From NCBI RefSeq assembly GCF_020832325.1, contig NZ_JAFIEU010000043.1, positions 62,001-126,000 of the forward strand: a stretch of DNA of 64,000 nt, in the 5' to 3' direction. How positions within the stretch are numbered: the stretch's first letter is position 1; each line of letters begins with the position of its first letter. A model generated the notes under the pieces. The model did not search any database and had not been told where the DNA came from. It was given only the letters and a program-made list of their open reading frames with translations. Positions 11,301 through 18,854 of this stretch are shown here, piece by piece. A program made the position numbers and the translations under genes. This stretch comes from Lunatimonas sp. Its GTDB lineage: Bacteria; Bacteroidota; Bacteroidia; Cytophagales; Cyclobacteriaceae.

Positions 11301-11884
11301 TGCCGCACAAAGTCGTCCATCTCCATGTCCCACCCGTATGCCATGTACCGCGCAGCACCATCGATAAACCAATCCGGGAAATTATTGATCAAGTTTGACT
11401 GAAAAGCGTCGCTGATGCTCGAACCATAGAGCATCTCTTCCATGATAATTTTAGACGTTTGAAAAAGCAGGTCCTTTTTAAACGACTCCCAAGATCCAGT
11501 GAAGGGGACTTCAGCCAATAGCTTGGAAAAAAAAGTCTGCCCATCAATCGTGTAATTATTTTTGTTCAGGTTCAGGTTACTTTCGAGTAGCTCTTGGTTG
11601 GAATTGTAAATAAAAATCTTTGGCTTTGTGTAGGCCACGTAACCGATCGTCTGGGTAAGTCGGTCAAACTCACCTTCCAAAAAGTCTATCGCATACCGGG
11701 CATTCGTGATCCCTCCGTCATAAAAATAAACTTCGAAGTTGTTCGAACTAAAGTGATACCACTCCTTATTCTTGTGCTGAACCCGATTTTTTCCAAATCG
11801 CTCTTGATCGAACTGCGCGTTGGCCAAATGAAGGTTACCAACCACGAAAATGATAATAAACAGGGGTAGAAATCTAACGCTCAT
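8381..11884 (-). CDS. Peptidase-MA-like / TolB-propeller / outer-membrane barrel protein
   Basis: A 1,167-residue exported protein with signal peptide (residues 1-23, ending ANAQ). Region 1 (about 40-290) resembles the peptidase-MA domain, but the zinc motif is lost: the place of HExxH reads IMEEML (147-152) and the PxWxxEG motif is PDWFIDG (170-176). Region 2 (about 295-590) has PD40/TolB-type propeller repeats, for example KFSPDGKNLAYV and DFAPSGRTMVLSA. Region 3 (about 595-770) is a low-complexity linker rich in Pro, Ser and Gln. Region 4 (about 780-1167) is a beta-barrel related to BamA/Omp85 C-terminal domains, ending with a typical aromatic strand (FYVTLGYNF). In Bacteroidota such proteins are annotated as TolB-like or BamA/TamA-family. 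The role is unknown. yicC follows 17 bases downstream. Confidence 0.85.
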   Translation of the reverse strand: MSVRFLPLFIIIFVVGNLHLANAQFDQERFGKNRVQHKNKEWYHFSSNNFEVYFYDGGITNARYAIDFLEGEFDRLTQTIGYVAYTKPKIFIYNSNQELLESNLNLNKNNYTIDGQTFFSKLLAEVPFTGSWESFKKDLLFQTSKIIMEEMLYGSSISDAFQSNLINNFPDWFIDGAARYMAYGWDMEMDDFVRHYLDGNENPKFHKLNPQEAALVGQSIWNFIVERFGRRYISSILNLSRINRNEESSIANTLGRRFKDFQTEWRSFYTGLNTQVLNTFKDINQNNEIASTSKNKYGSITSVKFSPDGKNLAYVLNNDGKYRVIIRDLSNSRERIIFRGGYSSFDQEADLTTPAIAWRDTLSLVLAGFKRGVTTIRMRAIDGSSQDKIFLRNLTQILDLDFAPSGRTMVLSAISNGKTDIYTLNMRGQGRRITNDVFDNRTPVFLNDSTIIYASNKTDLPDSLLTGNIDVNNLPDYYNIFMLETGNDTLVHTKLTNVNHVNIMPRKLNNTTVLHLSEQSGIMNIMRFGLGNLVSSQVSAFNRSVETFDYSLSANKWAYAIRDGNQSRLVLENFPNLDQFTPSTPRLQIQQAKQLNERISSRRIQRETEEDDDEPDRADESPEPAPALIDRSQRRTEDGQVLADTTIVGGVDLESLLIGGAPRPESRVPSSVTPSASATPPSVNQQATAGDTLPSPSQPMTGAISLDRLRFEREGGINTDEYAFDTIPPGSTLQQQAQQPQQQQPGAVGRSNILEAFRQQAMVKRVTGPRRYTPLFTTTSLNTNFGVDPLRGFAINLHGKMSDLLDNHSVRGGIMTALDFSSGSDVFFEYEYLKSRIDLRARFDRRAISQKEGNMPTQKYVLTKSELGISYPFSVSTRFTLSPFVAKTQYFNLNPDSILRGRDERQNRFDVNYAGGRAEFVVDKTRLLGLYMEQGFKGKIGVTHYQGLSDAQRSFSNAFVDLRNYQKIHKNITLAMRVFGGSFFGNNPQQYLVGGMDNWLFNQFHQPPSNRPEVSPVRNPDWVENSNILFTEFVDLRGYNYDEIRGRNVITFTSELRVPLFAYLSRGNITSNFVRNFQLVGFYDAGSSWNSAAPWERINDQNTEVIRTEGSPFIITLNNFNNPWLQSYGAGLRTVLLNYYVKFDAARPIRNYDVEKMRFYVTLGYNF

Positions 11885-11913
11885 TTACTTTCCTTCATCT
11901 AGAAACTGATTCT

Positions 11914-12966
11914 TTAAATATACTTAAAAAAACGATTTATGTTCACCTCTTTAGAAGGTTCCTTATTAAAAGTTAGCAAATTACTCATTTCAATGCTTAA
12001 ATAAGGAGCCATCGAGACTCCTTTTGCCCCTAGTCCGTTGAATATATATAACTGATTATGAGAAGGGTGCCGTCCTAAGAACGGCTTCCTGTCTTTGGTC
12101 GCTGGACGTATGCCCCATTCGTGCTTATGTATGGCTGTCAAAGGTGGATTTATGAGCGCACGCAATTTCTCAAGCAATTCACTTTTGCCCTTCTCCGTGG
12201 CGCCCGAATCCAAATCATTGTTATCATAAGTAGACCCCACCCGGTGAAGTCCACCGCTAAGAGTAATACGAAATACCCCGCGGTTAATTATCTCATCCGG
12301 AGAAAATGATTGTGCCACAGACAAAATTTCTCCACGAACAGGCCGGAAAGGCAACCACGAAAAATAACGGCTTTCCATCGCGCCCAATCCATTGGTATAA
12401 ACGATCGATCTGGCCTCTATATCGCCGTAAGCTACTCCCTTCGAATGGAACGTAAGCTTTGATTCGTCAAATACCTCACGGGTCAGCAGGCCTTCCTCCT
12501 CCAACCAGGCAGCATAGGCGTCCAACAGGTTGGGAATATTCAAGTAGCCGCACTGATCGAGCAACACACCGCCATAGGGGTCGTTGACGGCCTCATACCT
12601 GGATGTCGTACGGATTTCGAGCAGGTATCGGCGAAATTCATCCCGACTGCTGTGGCCCATCCACTCGTTTTGCTCCTCCACATTCAAAAATGGCCGGTAG
12701 ATGGGCTTAGGTTCTAAAAAACGCTGGCCCAAACGCTCTTCCATGCTCCGGTAAAAAGGTTCGATTGCTGGAAAATGCAAATCTGCGGCCCAAGTCTTAA
12801 CCATCTTTCTACCCGTAATGGGGTTGTAAAGGCCGGCTGCCACCCGAGAACTCTTTTGCAATCCGGGTGTATCCACCAGATGTACCCGATGACCCTGAGC
12901 CAGCAATCTCCACGACAATACCGTTCCAGCCAATCCTTGGCCGATCAGTAAAAAATCAGTTTTCAT
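11914..12966 (-). CDS. FAD-dependent oxidoreductase of the DAO family
   Basis: A ~350-residue protein with the N-terminal dinucleotide-binding motif FLLIGQGLAGTVLSWRLL (GxGxxG) and the C-terminal DAO-type segment GIRPATKDRKPFLGRHP followed by YIFNGLGAKGVSMAPYL, which contacts FAD in glycine oxidase / D-amino-acid dehydrogenase-like enzymes. It is expected to oxidise a C-N bond of an amino acid or amine in the cytoplasm; the substrate cannot be read from the sequence. ATG at 12966 is preferred over an in-frame TTG at 12972, because it gives MKTDFLLIGQG with the usual short lead-in. The gene is divergent from the metallo-hydrolase at 13021, with only 54 bases between the two starts. Confidence 0.88.
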   Translation of the reverse strand: MKTDFLLIGQGLAGTVLSWRLLAQGHRVHLVDTPGLQKSSRVAAGLYNPITGRKMVKTWAADLHFPAIEPFYRSMEERLGQRFLEPKPIYRPFLNVEEQNEWMGHSSRDEFRRYLLEIRTTSRYEAVNDPYGGVLLDQCGYLNIPNLLDAYAAWLEEEGLLTREVFDESKLTFHSKGVAYGDIEARSIVYTNGLGAMESRYFSWLPFRPVRGEILSVAQSFSPDEIINRGVFRITLSGGLHRVGSTYDNNDLDSGATEKGKSELLEKLRALINPPLTAIHKHEWGIRPATKDRKPFLGRHPSHNQLYIFNGLGAKGVSMAPYLSIEMSNLLTFNKEPSKEVNINRFFKYI

Positions 12967-13020
12967 ACCCAAAATTAAATCATTATTCGTTATTTTGAAG
13001 TAAAATTAATCCATTTGCCC

Positions 13021-13671
13021 ATGCAGATAAAAACCTTTACGTTTAATCCATTTATGGAGAACACCTATGTGCTGTTTGACGAGACAAAAAAGGCGGTAGT
13101 GATAGATCCGGGGTGCCATAATAAACAAGAAAGGGCCGAACTCTTTGACTTCATACAATCCCAGGACCTTGAACCCGTGAGGCTCCTTAATACCCATTGC
13201 CACATCGACCACGTGTTGGGGAATGCTTTTATACAGAACAGCTATGATATTCCCCTTTGGTACCATAGAGACGAAGATCCAATTCTAAAATCTGTACCTG
13301 CCTATGCGCCGAATTATGGATTTCCCCATTTTCAAGAAAGTAAGGCCGACCACTTTATTTCTGACGGTGAAATCATAAAATTTGGAAACCAGCAATTAAA
13401 GGCAATTTTGGTACCTGGGCATTCTCCAGGACACTTGGTATTTTATCACGAGGCTTCAAAAATCTGCATTGGGGGCGACACCCTTTTTCAGGGCAGTATC
13501 GGCCGCACCGATCTACCCGGTGGAGATACAAATACCTTGTTATCAGCCATCAAAGAACGCCTGTTTTCCCTGCCAAACGATGTAGTGGTATTCCCTGGCC
13601 ACGGACCGGAAACTACCATTGGCGTGGAGAAAATTACCAATCCTTTTGTAGGTAAAAACGCTAGATTTTGA
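13021..13671 (+). CDS. Metallo-beta-lactamase-fold hydrolase, glyoxalase II-like (YcbL type)
   Basis: A 216-residue cytoplasmic metallo-hydrolase. The metal-binding motif HxHxDH is HCHIDH (residues 59-64), and further ligands are in VPGHSPGHLVFY, GGDTLFQGSIGRTDLPGGD and FPGHGPETTIG. This set is typical of the short YcbL-like / type III glyoxalase II group, which hydrolyses thioesters such as S-lactoylglutathione; many members have no proven substrate. The start is ATG 13021 (the in-frame TTG at 13015 is less likely). It is the first gene of a compact run: pssA starts 2 bases after its stop, followed by porU, porV and an M16 homologue, so all five are probably one operon. Confidence 0.92.
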   Translation: MQIKTFTFNPFMENTYVLFDETKKAVVIDPGCHNKQERAELFDFIQSQDLEPVRLLNTHCHIDHVLGNAFIQNSYDIPLWYHRDEDPILKSVPAYAPNYGFPHFQESKADHFISDGEIIKFGNQQLKAILVPGHSPGHLVFYHEASKICIGGDTLFQGSIGRTDLPGGDTNTLLSAIKERLFSLPNDVVVFPGHGPETTIGVEKITNPFVGKNARF

Positions 13672-13673
13672 CG

Positions 13674-14372
13674 GTGAAAAAGCACATTCCCAACCTAATC
13701 ACTTGCCTGAACCTTTGCAGTGGGATGGCCGGCATATACGTTGTCTTGGAAGGCCGAATACTCTGGGGTGCGTATTTTGTCATGGCAGCCGCAGTGTTTG
13801 ATTTTTTGGACGGTTTTTTGGCAAAACTACTCAGTGCCCACAGCGAAATAGGAAAGCAACTGGATTCCCTAGCAGATATGGTCACCTTTGGAGTGCTGCC
13901 GGCATTCATCGCCTTTAAGCTGCTCCAAAGTGGGGGTCAGTTAGAATACCTCCCCTATCTCGCATTTCTAATTGGTATTCAATCCGCACTTCGTTTGGCT
14001 AAATTTAACATCGATGAACGGCAAAGTGAACGGTTTATTGGCCTGCCTACCCCTGCCAACGCCTTGTTTTTCAGTACGCTACCGCATTTGGCCCTGTCCA
14101 TCCCTTCGCTAGGAAAAACCCTCCTTCACCCTATTGTACTAGGTCTATTGGTTGTCATTTTCGCTTTTCTTCTAACCGCAGAGCTCCCTCTGCTTGCCCT
14201 AAAGTTTAAAACATTTTCTGTTAAAAAGAACTTTCTAAAGTACACTCTATTGGCTGTTGGGTTTTTCGTTTTGGTATTTTGGGGTGTCGGAGGCGTTCCT
14301 TTTATCATCGTGACCTACCTAGGCCTCTCAATGGTAGATCATTCCCTAACGAAAAATGCCGTCCAACTTTAA
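13674..14372 (+). CDS. pssA: CDP-diacylglycerol-serine O-phosphatidyltransferase
   Basis: This enzyme makes phosphatidylserine from CDP-diacylglycerol and serine, the precursor of phosphatidylethanolamine, at the inner membrane. The 232-residue protein is a multi-span membrane protein (about six to eight helices). The CDP-alcohol phosphatidyltransferase motif DGxxAR-x8-GxxxDxxxD is present at residues 46-68 (D46, G47, A50, G60, D64, D68), with Lys51 where the consensus has Arg. The N-terminus KKHIPNLITCLNLCSG is typical of Bacteroidota PssA. GTG at 13674 is the preferred start; a TTG at 13668 would overlap the previous stop. The 3' end overlaps porU by 17 bases. Confidence 0.93.
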   Translation: MKKHIPNLITCLNLCSGMAGIYVVLEGRILWGAYFVMAAAVFDFLDGFLAKLLSAHSEIGKQLDSLADMVTFGVLPAFIAFKLLQSGGQLEYLPYLAFLIGIQSALRLAKFNIDERQSERFIGLPTPANALFFSTLPHLALSIPSLGKTLLHPIVLGLLVVIFAFLLTAELPLLALKFKTFSVKKNFLKYTLLAVGFFVLVFWGVGGVPFIIVTYLGLSMVDHSLTKNAVQL

Positions 14373-17300
14373 TATATGGACCTCACTAGCCACGCTCACC
14401 GTTTGGTTGTCAAGTGTGGGCACATTGAGTGCCCAGGCATTTTTAATCACAACCGAAAAGGAAGGTATCTATAAAATCACCCAATCGAAAGCCCGGTCAT
14501 TGGGCTTGGGTGACCTCGAAGAGATCAGCGTCTATGGGGTAAACGGCATGCTTCCTCAACGATTGGATTCAGCCGCGTTGGACATGTTGGAGCTTCCTGG
14601 ACAGCTCATCAATGACGCTCTTTACTATTACCTTTCCGGACCAGACACCTTCACATGGAAGGAAAAAACCCCGGATTTTCAGGTTAACCACTATTCCGAA
14701 ATTCAACACTTTATTATCACTGGGAAATCGCCATCTCCAAAACGTATTTCAGCGTCAATTCACGCGGGGCATACCTCAGACCTCCATACCAACCCCTCGA
14801 CTCCCTGGTACGCTATGGAAAGCTACCATCAACCCGCGTTCAACCTGCTGCAATCGGGGCGTGATTGGTTTGGACATCGGATGTTCTCCGGGCAAACGGC
14901 CAATATAACCCTTCCTGTTCATTCTGCCTTTGACTCAGAGCACCATGTACTGTTTTCTGCTACGCTTCTCGCTCAATCCACTTCCGAGAGCCAGTTTACC
15001 ACAGCACTAAATGGCGAAGCAATCAACGAATCGTCTATCCCCTCGATTCCAGCTAGCACCTATGGAATCAAAGGGAGAGAGCATACCGCCTCCGAGCGCA
15101 TTGTATTACAATCCGCCTCTCAACTACAGGTGCAGTTTGCATTCCAAACAGCCGACCGGAACGGCACCGGCTATTTGAAGCATCTATGGGTGGGCATTCC
15201 AGTTAATCCCTCGTTGGTTGAAAATCTCGTCCTGTACCGTCCTCGAGCCACCAGTGATATTACCCTAGAAATTCCGGATAATCGTCGGGTTTGGTCCCTT
15301 GGGACTCAAGTGCAAGAAATCGAACATGCAGGCACTCTTCGTTCAGAAGTATCAAAAATCGCTTGGTTCGACCCCAGATCGGTACCGGAGATGACTATTA
15401 CTAGACCCGTGGATCTATCCCTCCGTGAGGAAACCTCCTTCCCGGAACTATGGATCGTAACGGCACCACAACTGATGACGGAAGCCAATCGCCTGGCTTC
15501 GTTCAAAAACGGTTCAGGTATTTCTGCAAAAGCGGTAAGTATCGATGCAATATTTGACTCATTCGGATATGGAAATCCAGATCCAAGTGCTCTACGAAAC
15601 TTCTTGGCCAACCAATACCATCGAGGTAAATCCCTACAAAACGTACTCCTTTTAGGGAAAGGCACGTTTGATTTCAAGCAAATACTTGGCGGAGAGCCGA
15701 GTCTAGTACCCACATACAGTTCCCGAAACAGCCTGAACCCACTTACTACATACAGCTCGGATGATTATTTTGGCTTCCTTACTTTCGGTGATGGAGAGTG
15801 GGAAGAATCAAATGCCGGTGACCATCTGATGAACATTGGAGTAGGAAGAATTCCCGCTACAAGCTTGGAGGACGCAAGACATGCAGTGGATAAGATCGTG
15901 CATTATTCCAGTTGGTCCGGCACAGAAGGAGATTGGAAAAGGAGGGTGCTCTTAATGGCCGACGATGGAGACAATAATATACACGTCCATGATGCCGAGG
16001 CCCATGCTTCGTTTTTGTTCAGAAATCACCCGGAATTCATCGTAGATAAACTCTATTTAGACCGCTTTGAACAATTGAACACGGGCAGTGCGCAGGAATC
16101 CCCCGCGGCAAGGGCGTTCTTACATGAATGGCTGAAGGAGTCCGGACTATTGATCAATTACATTGGTCACGGAAACGAAACGACATTGACCGCAGAGGGA
16201 CTATTTCGGGTCACTGATATCGCTGACATGCCTGTGTCAAATCGCCTACCTGTATTTGTAACGGCCACCTGCGAATTTGGCAGGCACGATAGCCCGATGA
16301 TTCAATCCGCCGCTGAAAGGCTGCTCCTCACCCCGCGCAAAGGAGCGATCGCCTTACTTACCACCGGACGGCCGGTGTTTAGCAGTGTCAACTTCCTGCT
16401 AAACCGGGCATTCATTGAAAACATGTTTTCCAGGCCCAACGGGGAGTACCTTTCGTTGGGGGAAATATTTCGTCAGACAAAAAACAATAGTCTAAGCGGC
16501 TCCCTAAACCGAAATTTTTCCCTTCTGGGAGACCCATCTCTCAAACTATCCCTTCCAGAATATCACATGGGAGAGCTGATGCTCACGGATGCATCCATGG
16601 AGGTGGAAGTGGATACTATCCGGGCGATGCAGCAGATTCGTTTTCGCGGCACGGTGGTCGAACCGCTTTCTCGAGCAGTCGGTTCGGGATTTGACGGTAC
16701 ATTTGATATCCGTGTATTAGACAAACCCCTTACCTTAAGGACACGTGGCGATGAAAGCCAACCGATAGATTTTCTTGAAAATAGCGCCCTGCTGCACCGA
16801 GGAGTTGGAAAGATCGAACAGGGACAATTTGAAGGAAGCTTTTTTGTTGGAAAAAACATCAACTACCAACTTGGAGAAGGCAGCATTCAACTTTTTGGCC
16901 AGGCTACCGGAACGGCCGGCGAAATGATGGGAGCGATGCGGGTACAGGTGGGAGGTACCTATCCTACTTCCTTGAAAGACACCGAAGGTCCGCGCATCGC
17001 AGTGACCTACGATCGGGACAATTTCCTTCCAAGCGGAAAACTATCTACTACACAGGTTCGGTTAACGGTCTCTTTTGAGGATCCCTCCGGCATAAACATC
17101 TCTCCCATTAACCTGGGTCAGGACCTCACGCTACAGCTAAATCATCAGGCTCCTCTGACGCTAAATCACCTGTTTCGCTCACTGGATTCCGGGTTTGAAC
17201 GGGGAGCATTGGAGTTGGTGCTTACGGGTCTGCAAGAAGGTGAAAACCGAATCGTCCTGACAGCTTTTGACAACTTGGGCAACCGTACGGTGAAGGAGAT

Positions 17301-17637
17301 TCGACTGGACGTGACCGGGGTTCATTCAATCAAAATCTTGGCTGCATCCAACTACCCCAACCCCGCGTCGCATCAAACGGCCTTTCAGATCTGGCATAAC
17401 CGACCGGGGGAGACGATCGGTGTGGTATTGCAGATTTTTTCGATTGACGGTCGTGAAATATTTTCAACGGAAAGACGTTTTCAAAACGCTGGTGAAAACA
17501 TCAGAGGGCTTGATTGGATATTTTCAGAGGGCAACGCTGTATTTCCCATAAAAGGAACGTATATTTATCATTTAAAACTCTCTTCTGAGGAAGACCGTAC
17601 TTCTGACCAGATCGGGGGAAAATTGTTGATTAAATGA
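14356..17637 (+). CDS. porU: PorU, type IX secretion system sortase
   Basis: PorU is the C25 (gingipain-type) cysteine protease on the cell surface that cuts the C-terminal signal from type IX cargo and transfers the cargo to its anchor. The 1,093-residue product has a signal peptide (about 1-26), an N-terminal beta-rich prodomain, and a caspase-like catalytic domain. The catalytic dyad is His605 in YIGHGNETTLTAEGL and Cys639 in FVTATCEFGRHD. The C-terminus carries a T9SS-type sorting domain that begins near SNYPNPASHQTAF and ends in YIYHLKLSSEE and KLLIK. The start overlaps pssA by 17 bases and its TGA overlaps the ATG of porV (ATGA). The pair porU-porV is a strong genomic signature of type IX secretion. 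Confidence 0.95.
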   Translation: MPSNFNIWTSLATLTVWLSSVGTLSAQAFLITTEKEGIYKITQSKARSLGLGDLEEISVYGVNGMLPQRLDSAALDMLELPGQLINDALYYYLSGPDTFTWKEKTPDFQVNHYSEIQHFIITGKSPSPKRISASIHAGHTSDLHTNPSTPWYAMESYHQPAFNLLQSGRDWFGHRMFSGQTANITLPVHSAFDSEHHVLFSATLLAQSTSESQFTTALNGEAINESSIPSIPASTYGIKGREHTASERIVLQSASQLQVQFAFQTADRNGTGYLKHLWVGIPVNPSLVENLVLYRPRATSDITLEIPDNRRVWSLGTQVQEIEHAGTLRSEVSKIAWFDPRSVPEMTITRPVDLSLREETSFPELWIVTAPQLMTEANRLASFKNGSGISAKAVSIDAIFDSFGYGNPDPSALRNFLANQYHRGKSLQNVLLLGKGTFDFKQILGGEPSLVPTYSSRNSLNPLTTYSSDDYFGFLTFGDGEWEESNAGDHLMNIGVGRIPATSLEDARHAVDKIVHYSSWSGTEGDWKRRVLLMADDGDNNIHVHDAEAHASFLFRNHPEFIVDKLYLDRFEQLNTGSAQESPAARAFLHEWLKESGLLINYIGHGNETTLTAEGLFRVTDIADMPVSNRLPVFVTATCEFGRHDSPMIQSAAERLLLTPRKGAIALLTTGRPVFSSVNFLLNRAFIENMFSRPNGEYLSLGEIFRQTKNNSLSGSLNRNFSLLGDPSLKLSLPEYHMGELMLTDASMEVEVDTIRAMQQIRFRGTVVEPLSRAVGSGFDGTFDIRVLDKPLTLRTRGDESQPIDFLENSALLHRGVGKIEQGQFEGSFFVGKNINYQLGEGSIQLFGQATGTAGEMMGAMRVQVGGTYPTSLKDTEGPRIAVTYDRDNFLPSGKLSTTQVRLTVSFEDPSGINISPINLGQDLTLQLNHQAPLTLNHLFRSLDSGFERGALELVLTGLQEGENRIVLTAFDNLGNRTVKEIRLDVTGVHSIKILAASNYPNPASHQTAFQIWHNRPGETIGVVLQIFSIDGREIFSTERRFQNAGENIRGLDWIFSEGNAVFPIKGTYIYHLKLSSEEDRTSDQIGGKLLIK

Positions 17638-18851
17638 AGATCAGAAAACTTATTTACACGCTATTTTTTTTGGCAACGGTTTTTTTGGAACCCCATTTTG
17701 TGGTAGCCCAGAATTCCGTGACCTTATTTGGCCAGCAGGATCCTAACAGGAGAGTCATCACCACGGCGGTACCCTTCTTGAATTTTGCGCCCGACAGCCG
17801 TCATTCGGCCATGGGCGATGTGGGAGTAGCCACCACTCCCGATGCCAATTCGGCACATTGGAATGCGGCCAAACTTGCGTTTATCGATTCGGATATGGGA
17901 TTTTCGCTCTCTTACTCCCCTTGGCTGGGACGTTTGGTACCCGATATGTCAGTCAATTACCTGACCGGCTACAAGCGCATTGACAATGTTTCCGCATTTG
18001 GATTGGATCTGAGGTATTTCGACATGGGGTCCATCCAACTCACCAATGAAAACGGGGACCCTTTGGGCGACTTTAACCCTAGAGATATTGCTATTGGAGG
18101 AACTTACTCCCGGAAATTATCCGACAATCTATCGTTGGGGATATCTGCCAGATTTATTCATTCCAACCTTTCTGGAAACATCTCCTCTGCGGGCGGCAAC
18201 GAAAGCCGTCCGGGTGTTAGCGTGGGGACAGACATCGGCGTATATCATCAATCAGAGGTCCTGGTGTCCGGAAAAGAGGCATTGTGGTCGTGGGGATTAA
18301 ACATGTCAAACATAGGCCCAAAAATCACCTACAACAGTGCAGAGGATTTGGATTATCTGCCTACCAATTTCCGTTTGGGTACTGCGCTCAAGATCCCGAT
18401 GGATAATTTTAACAACATAACTTTTGCCCTGGATTTCAATAAGTTGATGGTACCAACTCCGCCCTTGTATGAACGAAACGCAAACGGTCAGATCGTGCGG
18501 GACCCCGTAACCAACCGCCCTAGCATACTTGCAGGAAACGATCCTACCCGTCCCCTGCTGAGTGGTATGTTCGGTTCATTTGGGGATGCGCCGGGAGGAT
18601 TTCGGGAAGAGCTTCAGGAAGTCATGATTTCCTTTGGTGTAGAATACGACTATGACGGCAAGTTTGCGGTTAGAACGGGTTATTTCTACGAAAATCCACG
18701 AAAAGGAGGCAGGCGGTACTTCACCATGGGAGTGGGTTTCCGAATAATCGAAGGTCTTTCCTTTGATTTCTCGTACTTAGTACCTCAGACTCAAAATCAT
18801 CCGCTGGCTGAAACGCTCCGCTTGTCACTCGCCTATAACATCTCCAAATAA
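17634..18851 (+). CDS. porV: PorV, type IX secretion outer-membrane shuttle protein
   Basis: PorV (LptO) is a FadL-like outer-membrane barrel that takes cargo from the SprA translocon and hands it to PorU. The 405-residue protein has a signal peptide (about 1-26, ending VVAQ), the conserved segment PFLNFAPDSRHSAMGDVGVA followed by PDANSAHWNAAKLAF, and 14-strand-like sequence to the C-terminal SLAYNISK. The length matches the family. The ATG overlaps the porU stop (ATGA), which suggests translational coupling. The M16 homologue follows after 3 bases. Confidence 0.96.
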   Translation: MKIRKLIYTLFFLATVFLEPHFVVAQNSVTLFGQQDPNRRVITTAVPFLNFAPDSRHSAMGDVGVATTPDANSAHWNAAKLAFIDSDMGFSLSYSPWLGRLVPDMSVNYLTGYKRIDNVSAFGLDLRYFDMGSIQLTNENGDPLGDFNPRDIAIGGTYSRKLSDNLSLGISARFIHSNLSGNISSAGGNESRPGVSVGTDIGVYHQSEVLVSGKEALWSWGLNMSNIGPKITYNSAEDLDYLPTNFRLGTALKIPMDNFNNITFALDFNKLMVPTPPLYERNANGQIVRDPVTNRPSILAGNDPTRPLLSGMFGSFGDAPGGFREELQEVMISFGVEYDYDGKFAVRTGYFYENPRKGGRRYFTMGVGFRIIEGLSFDFSYLVPQTQNHPLAETLRLSLAYNISK

Positions 18852-18854
18852 GCG

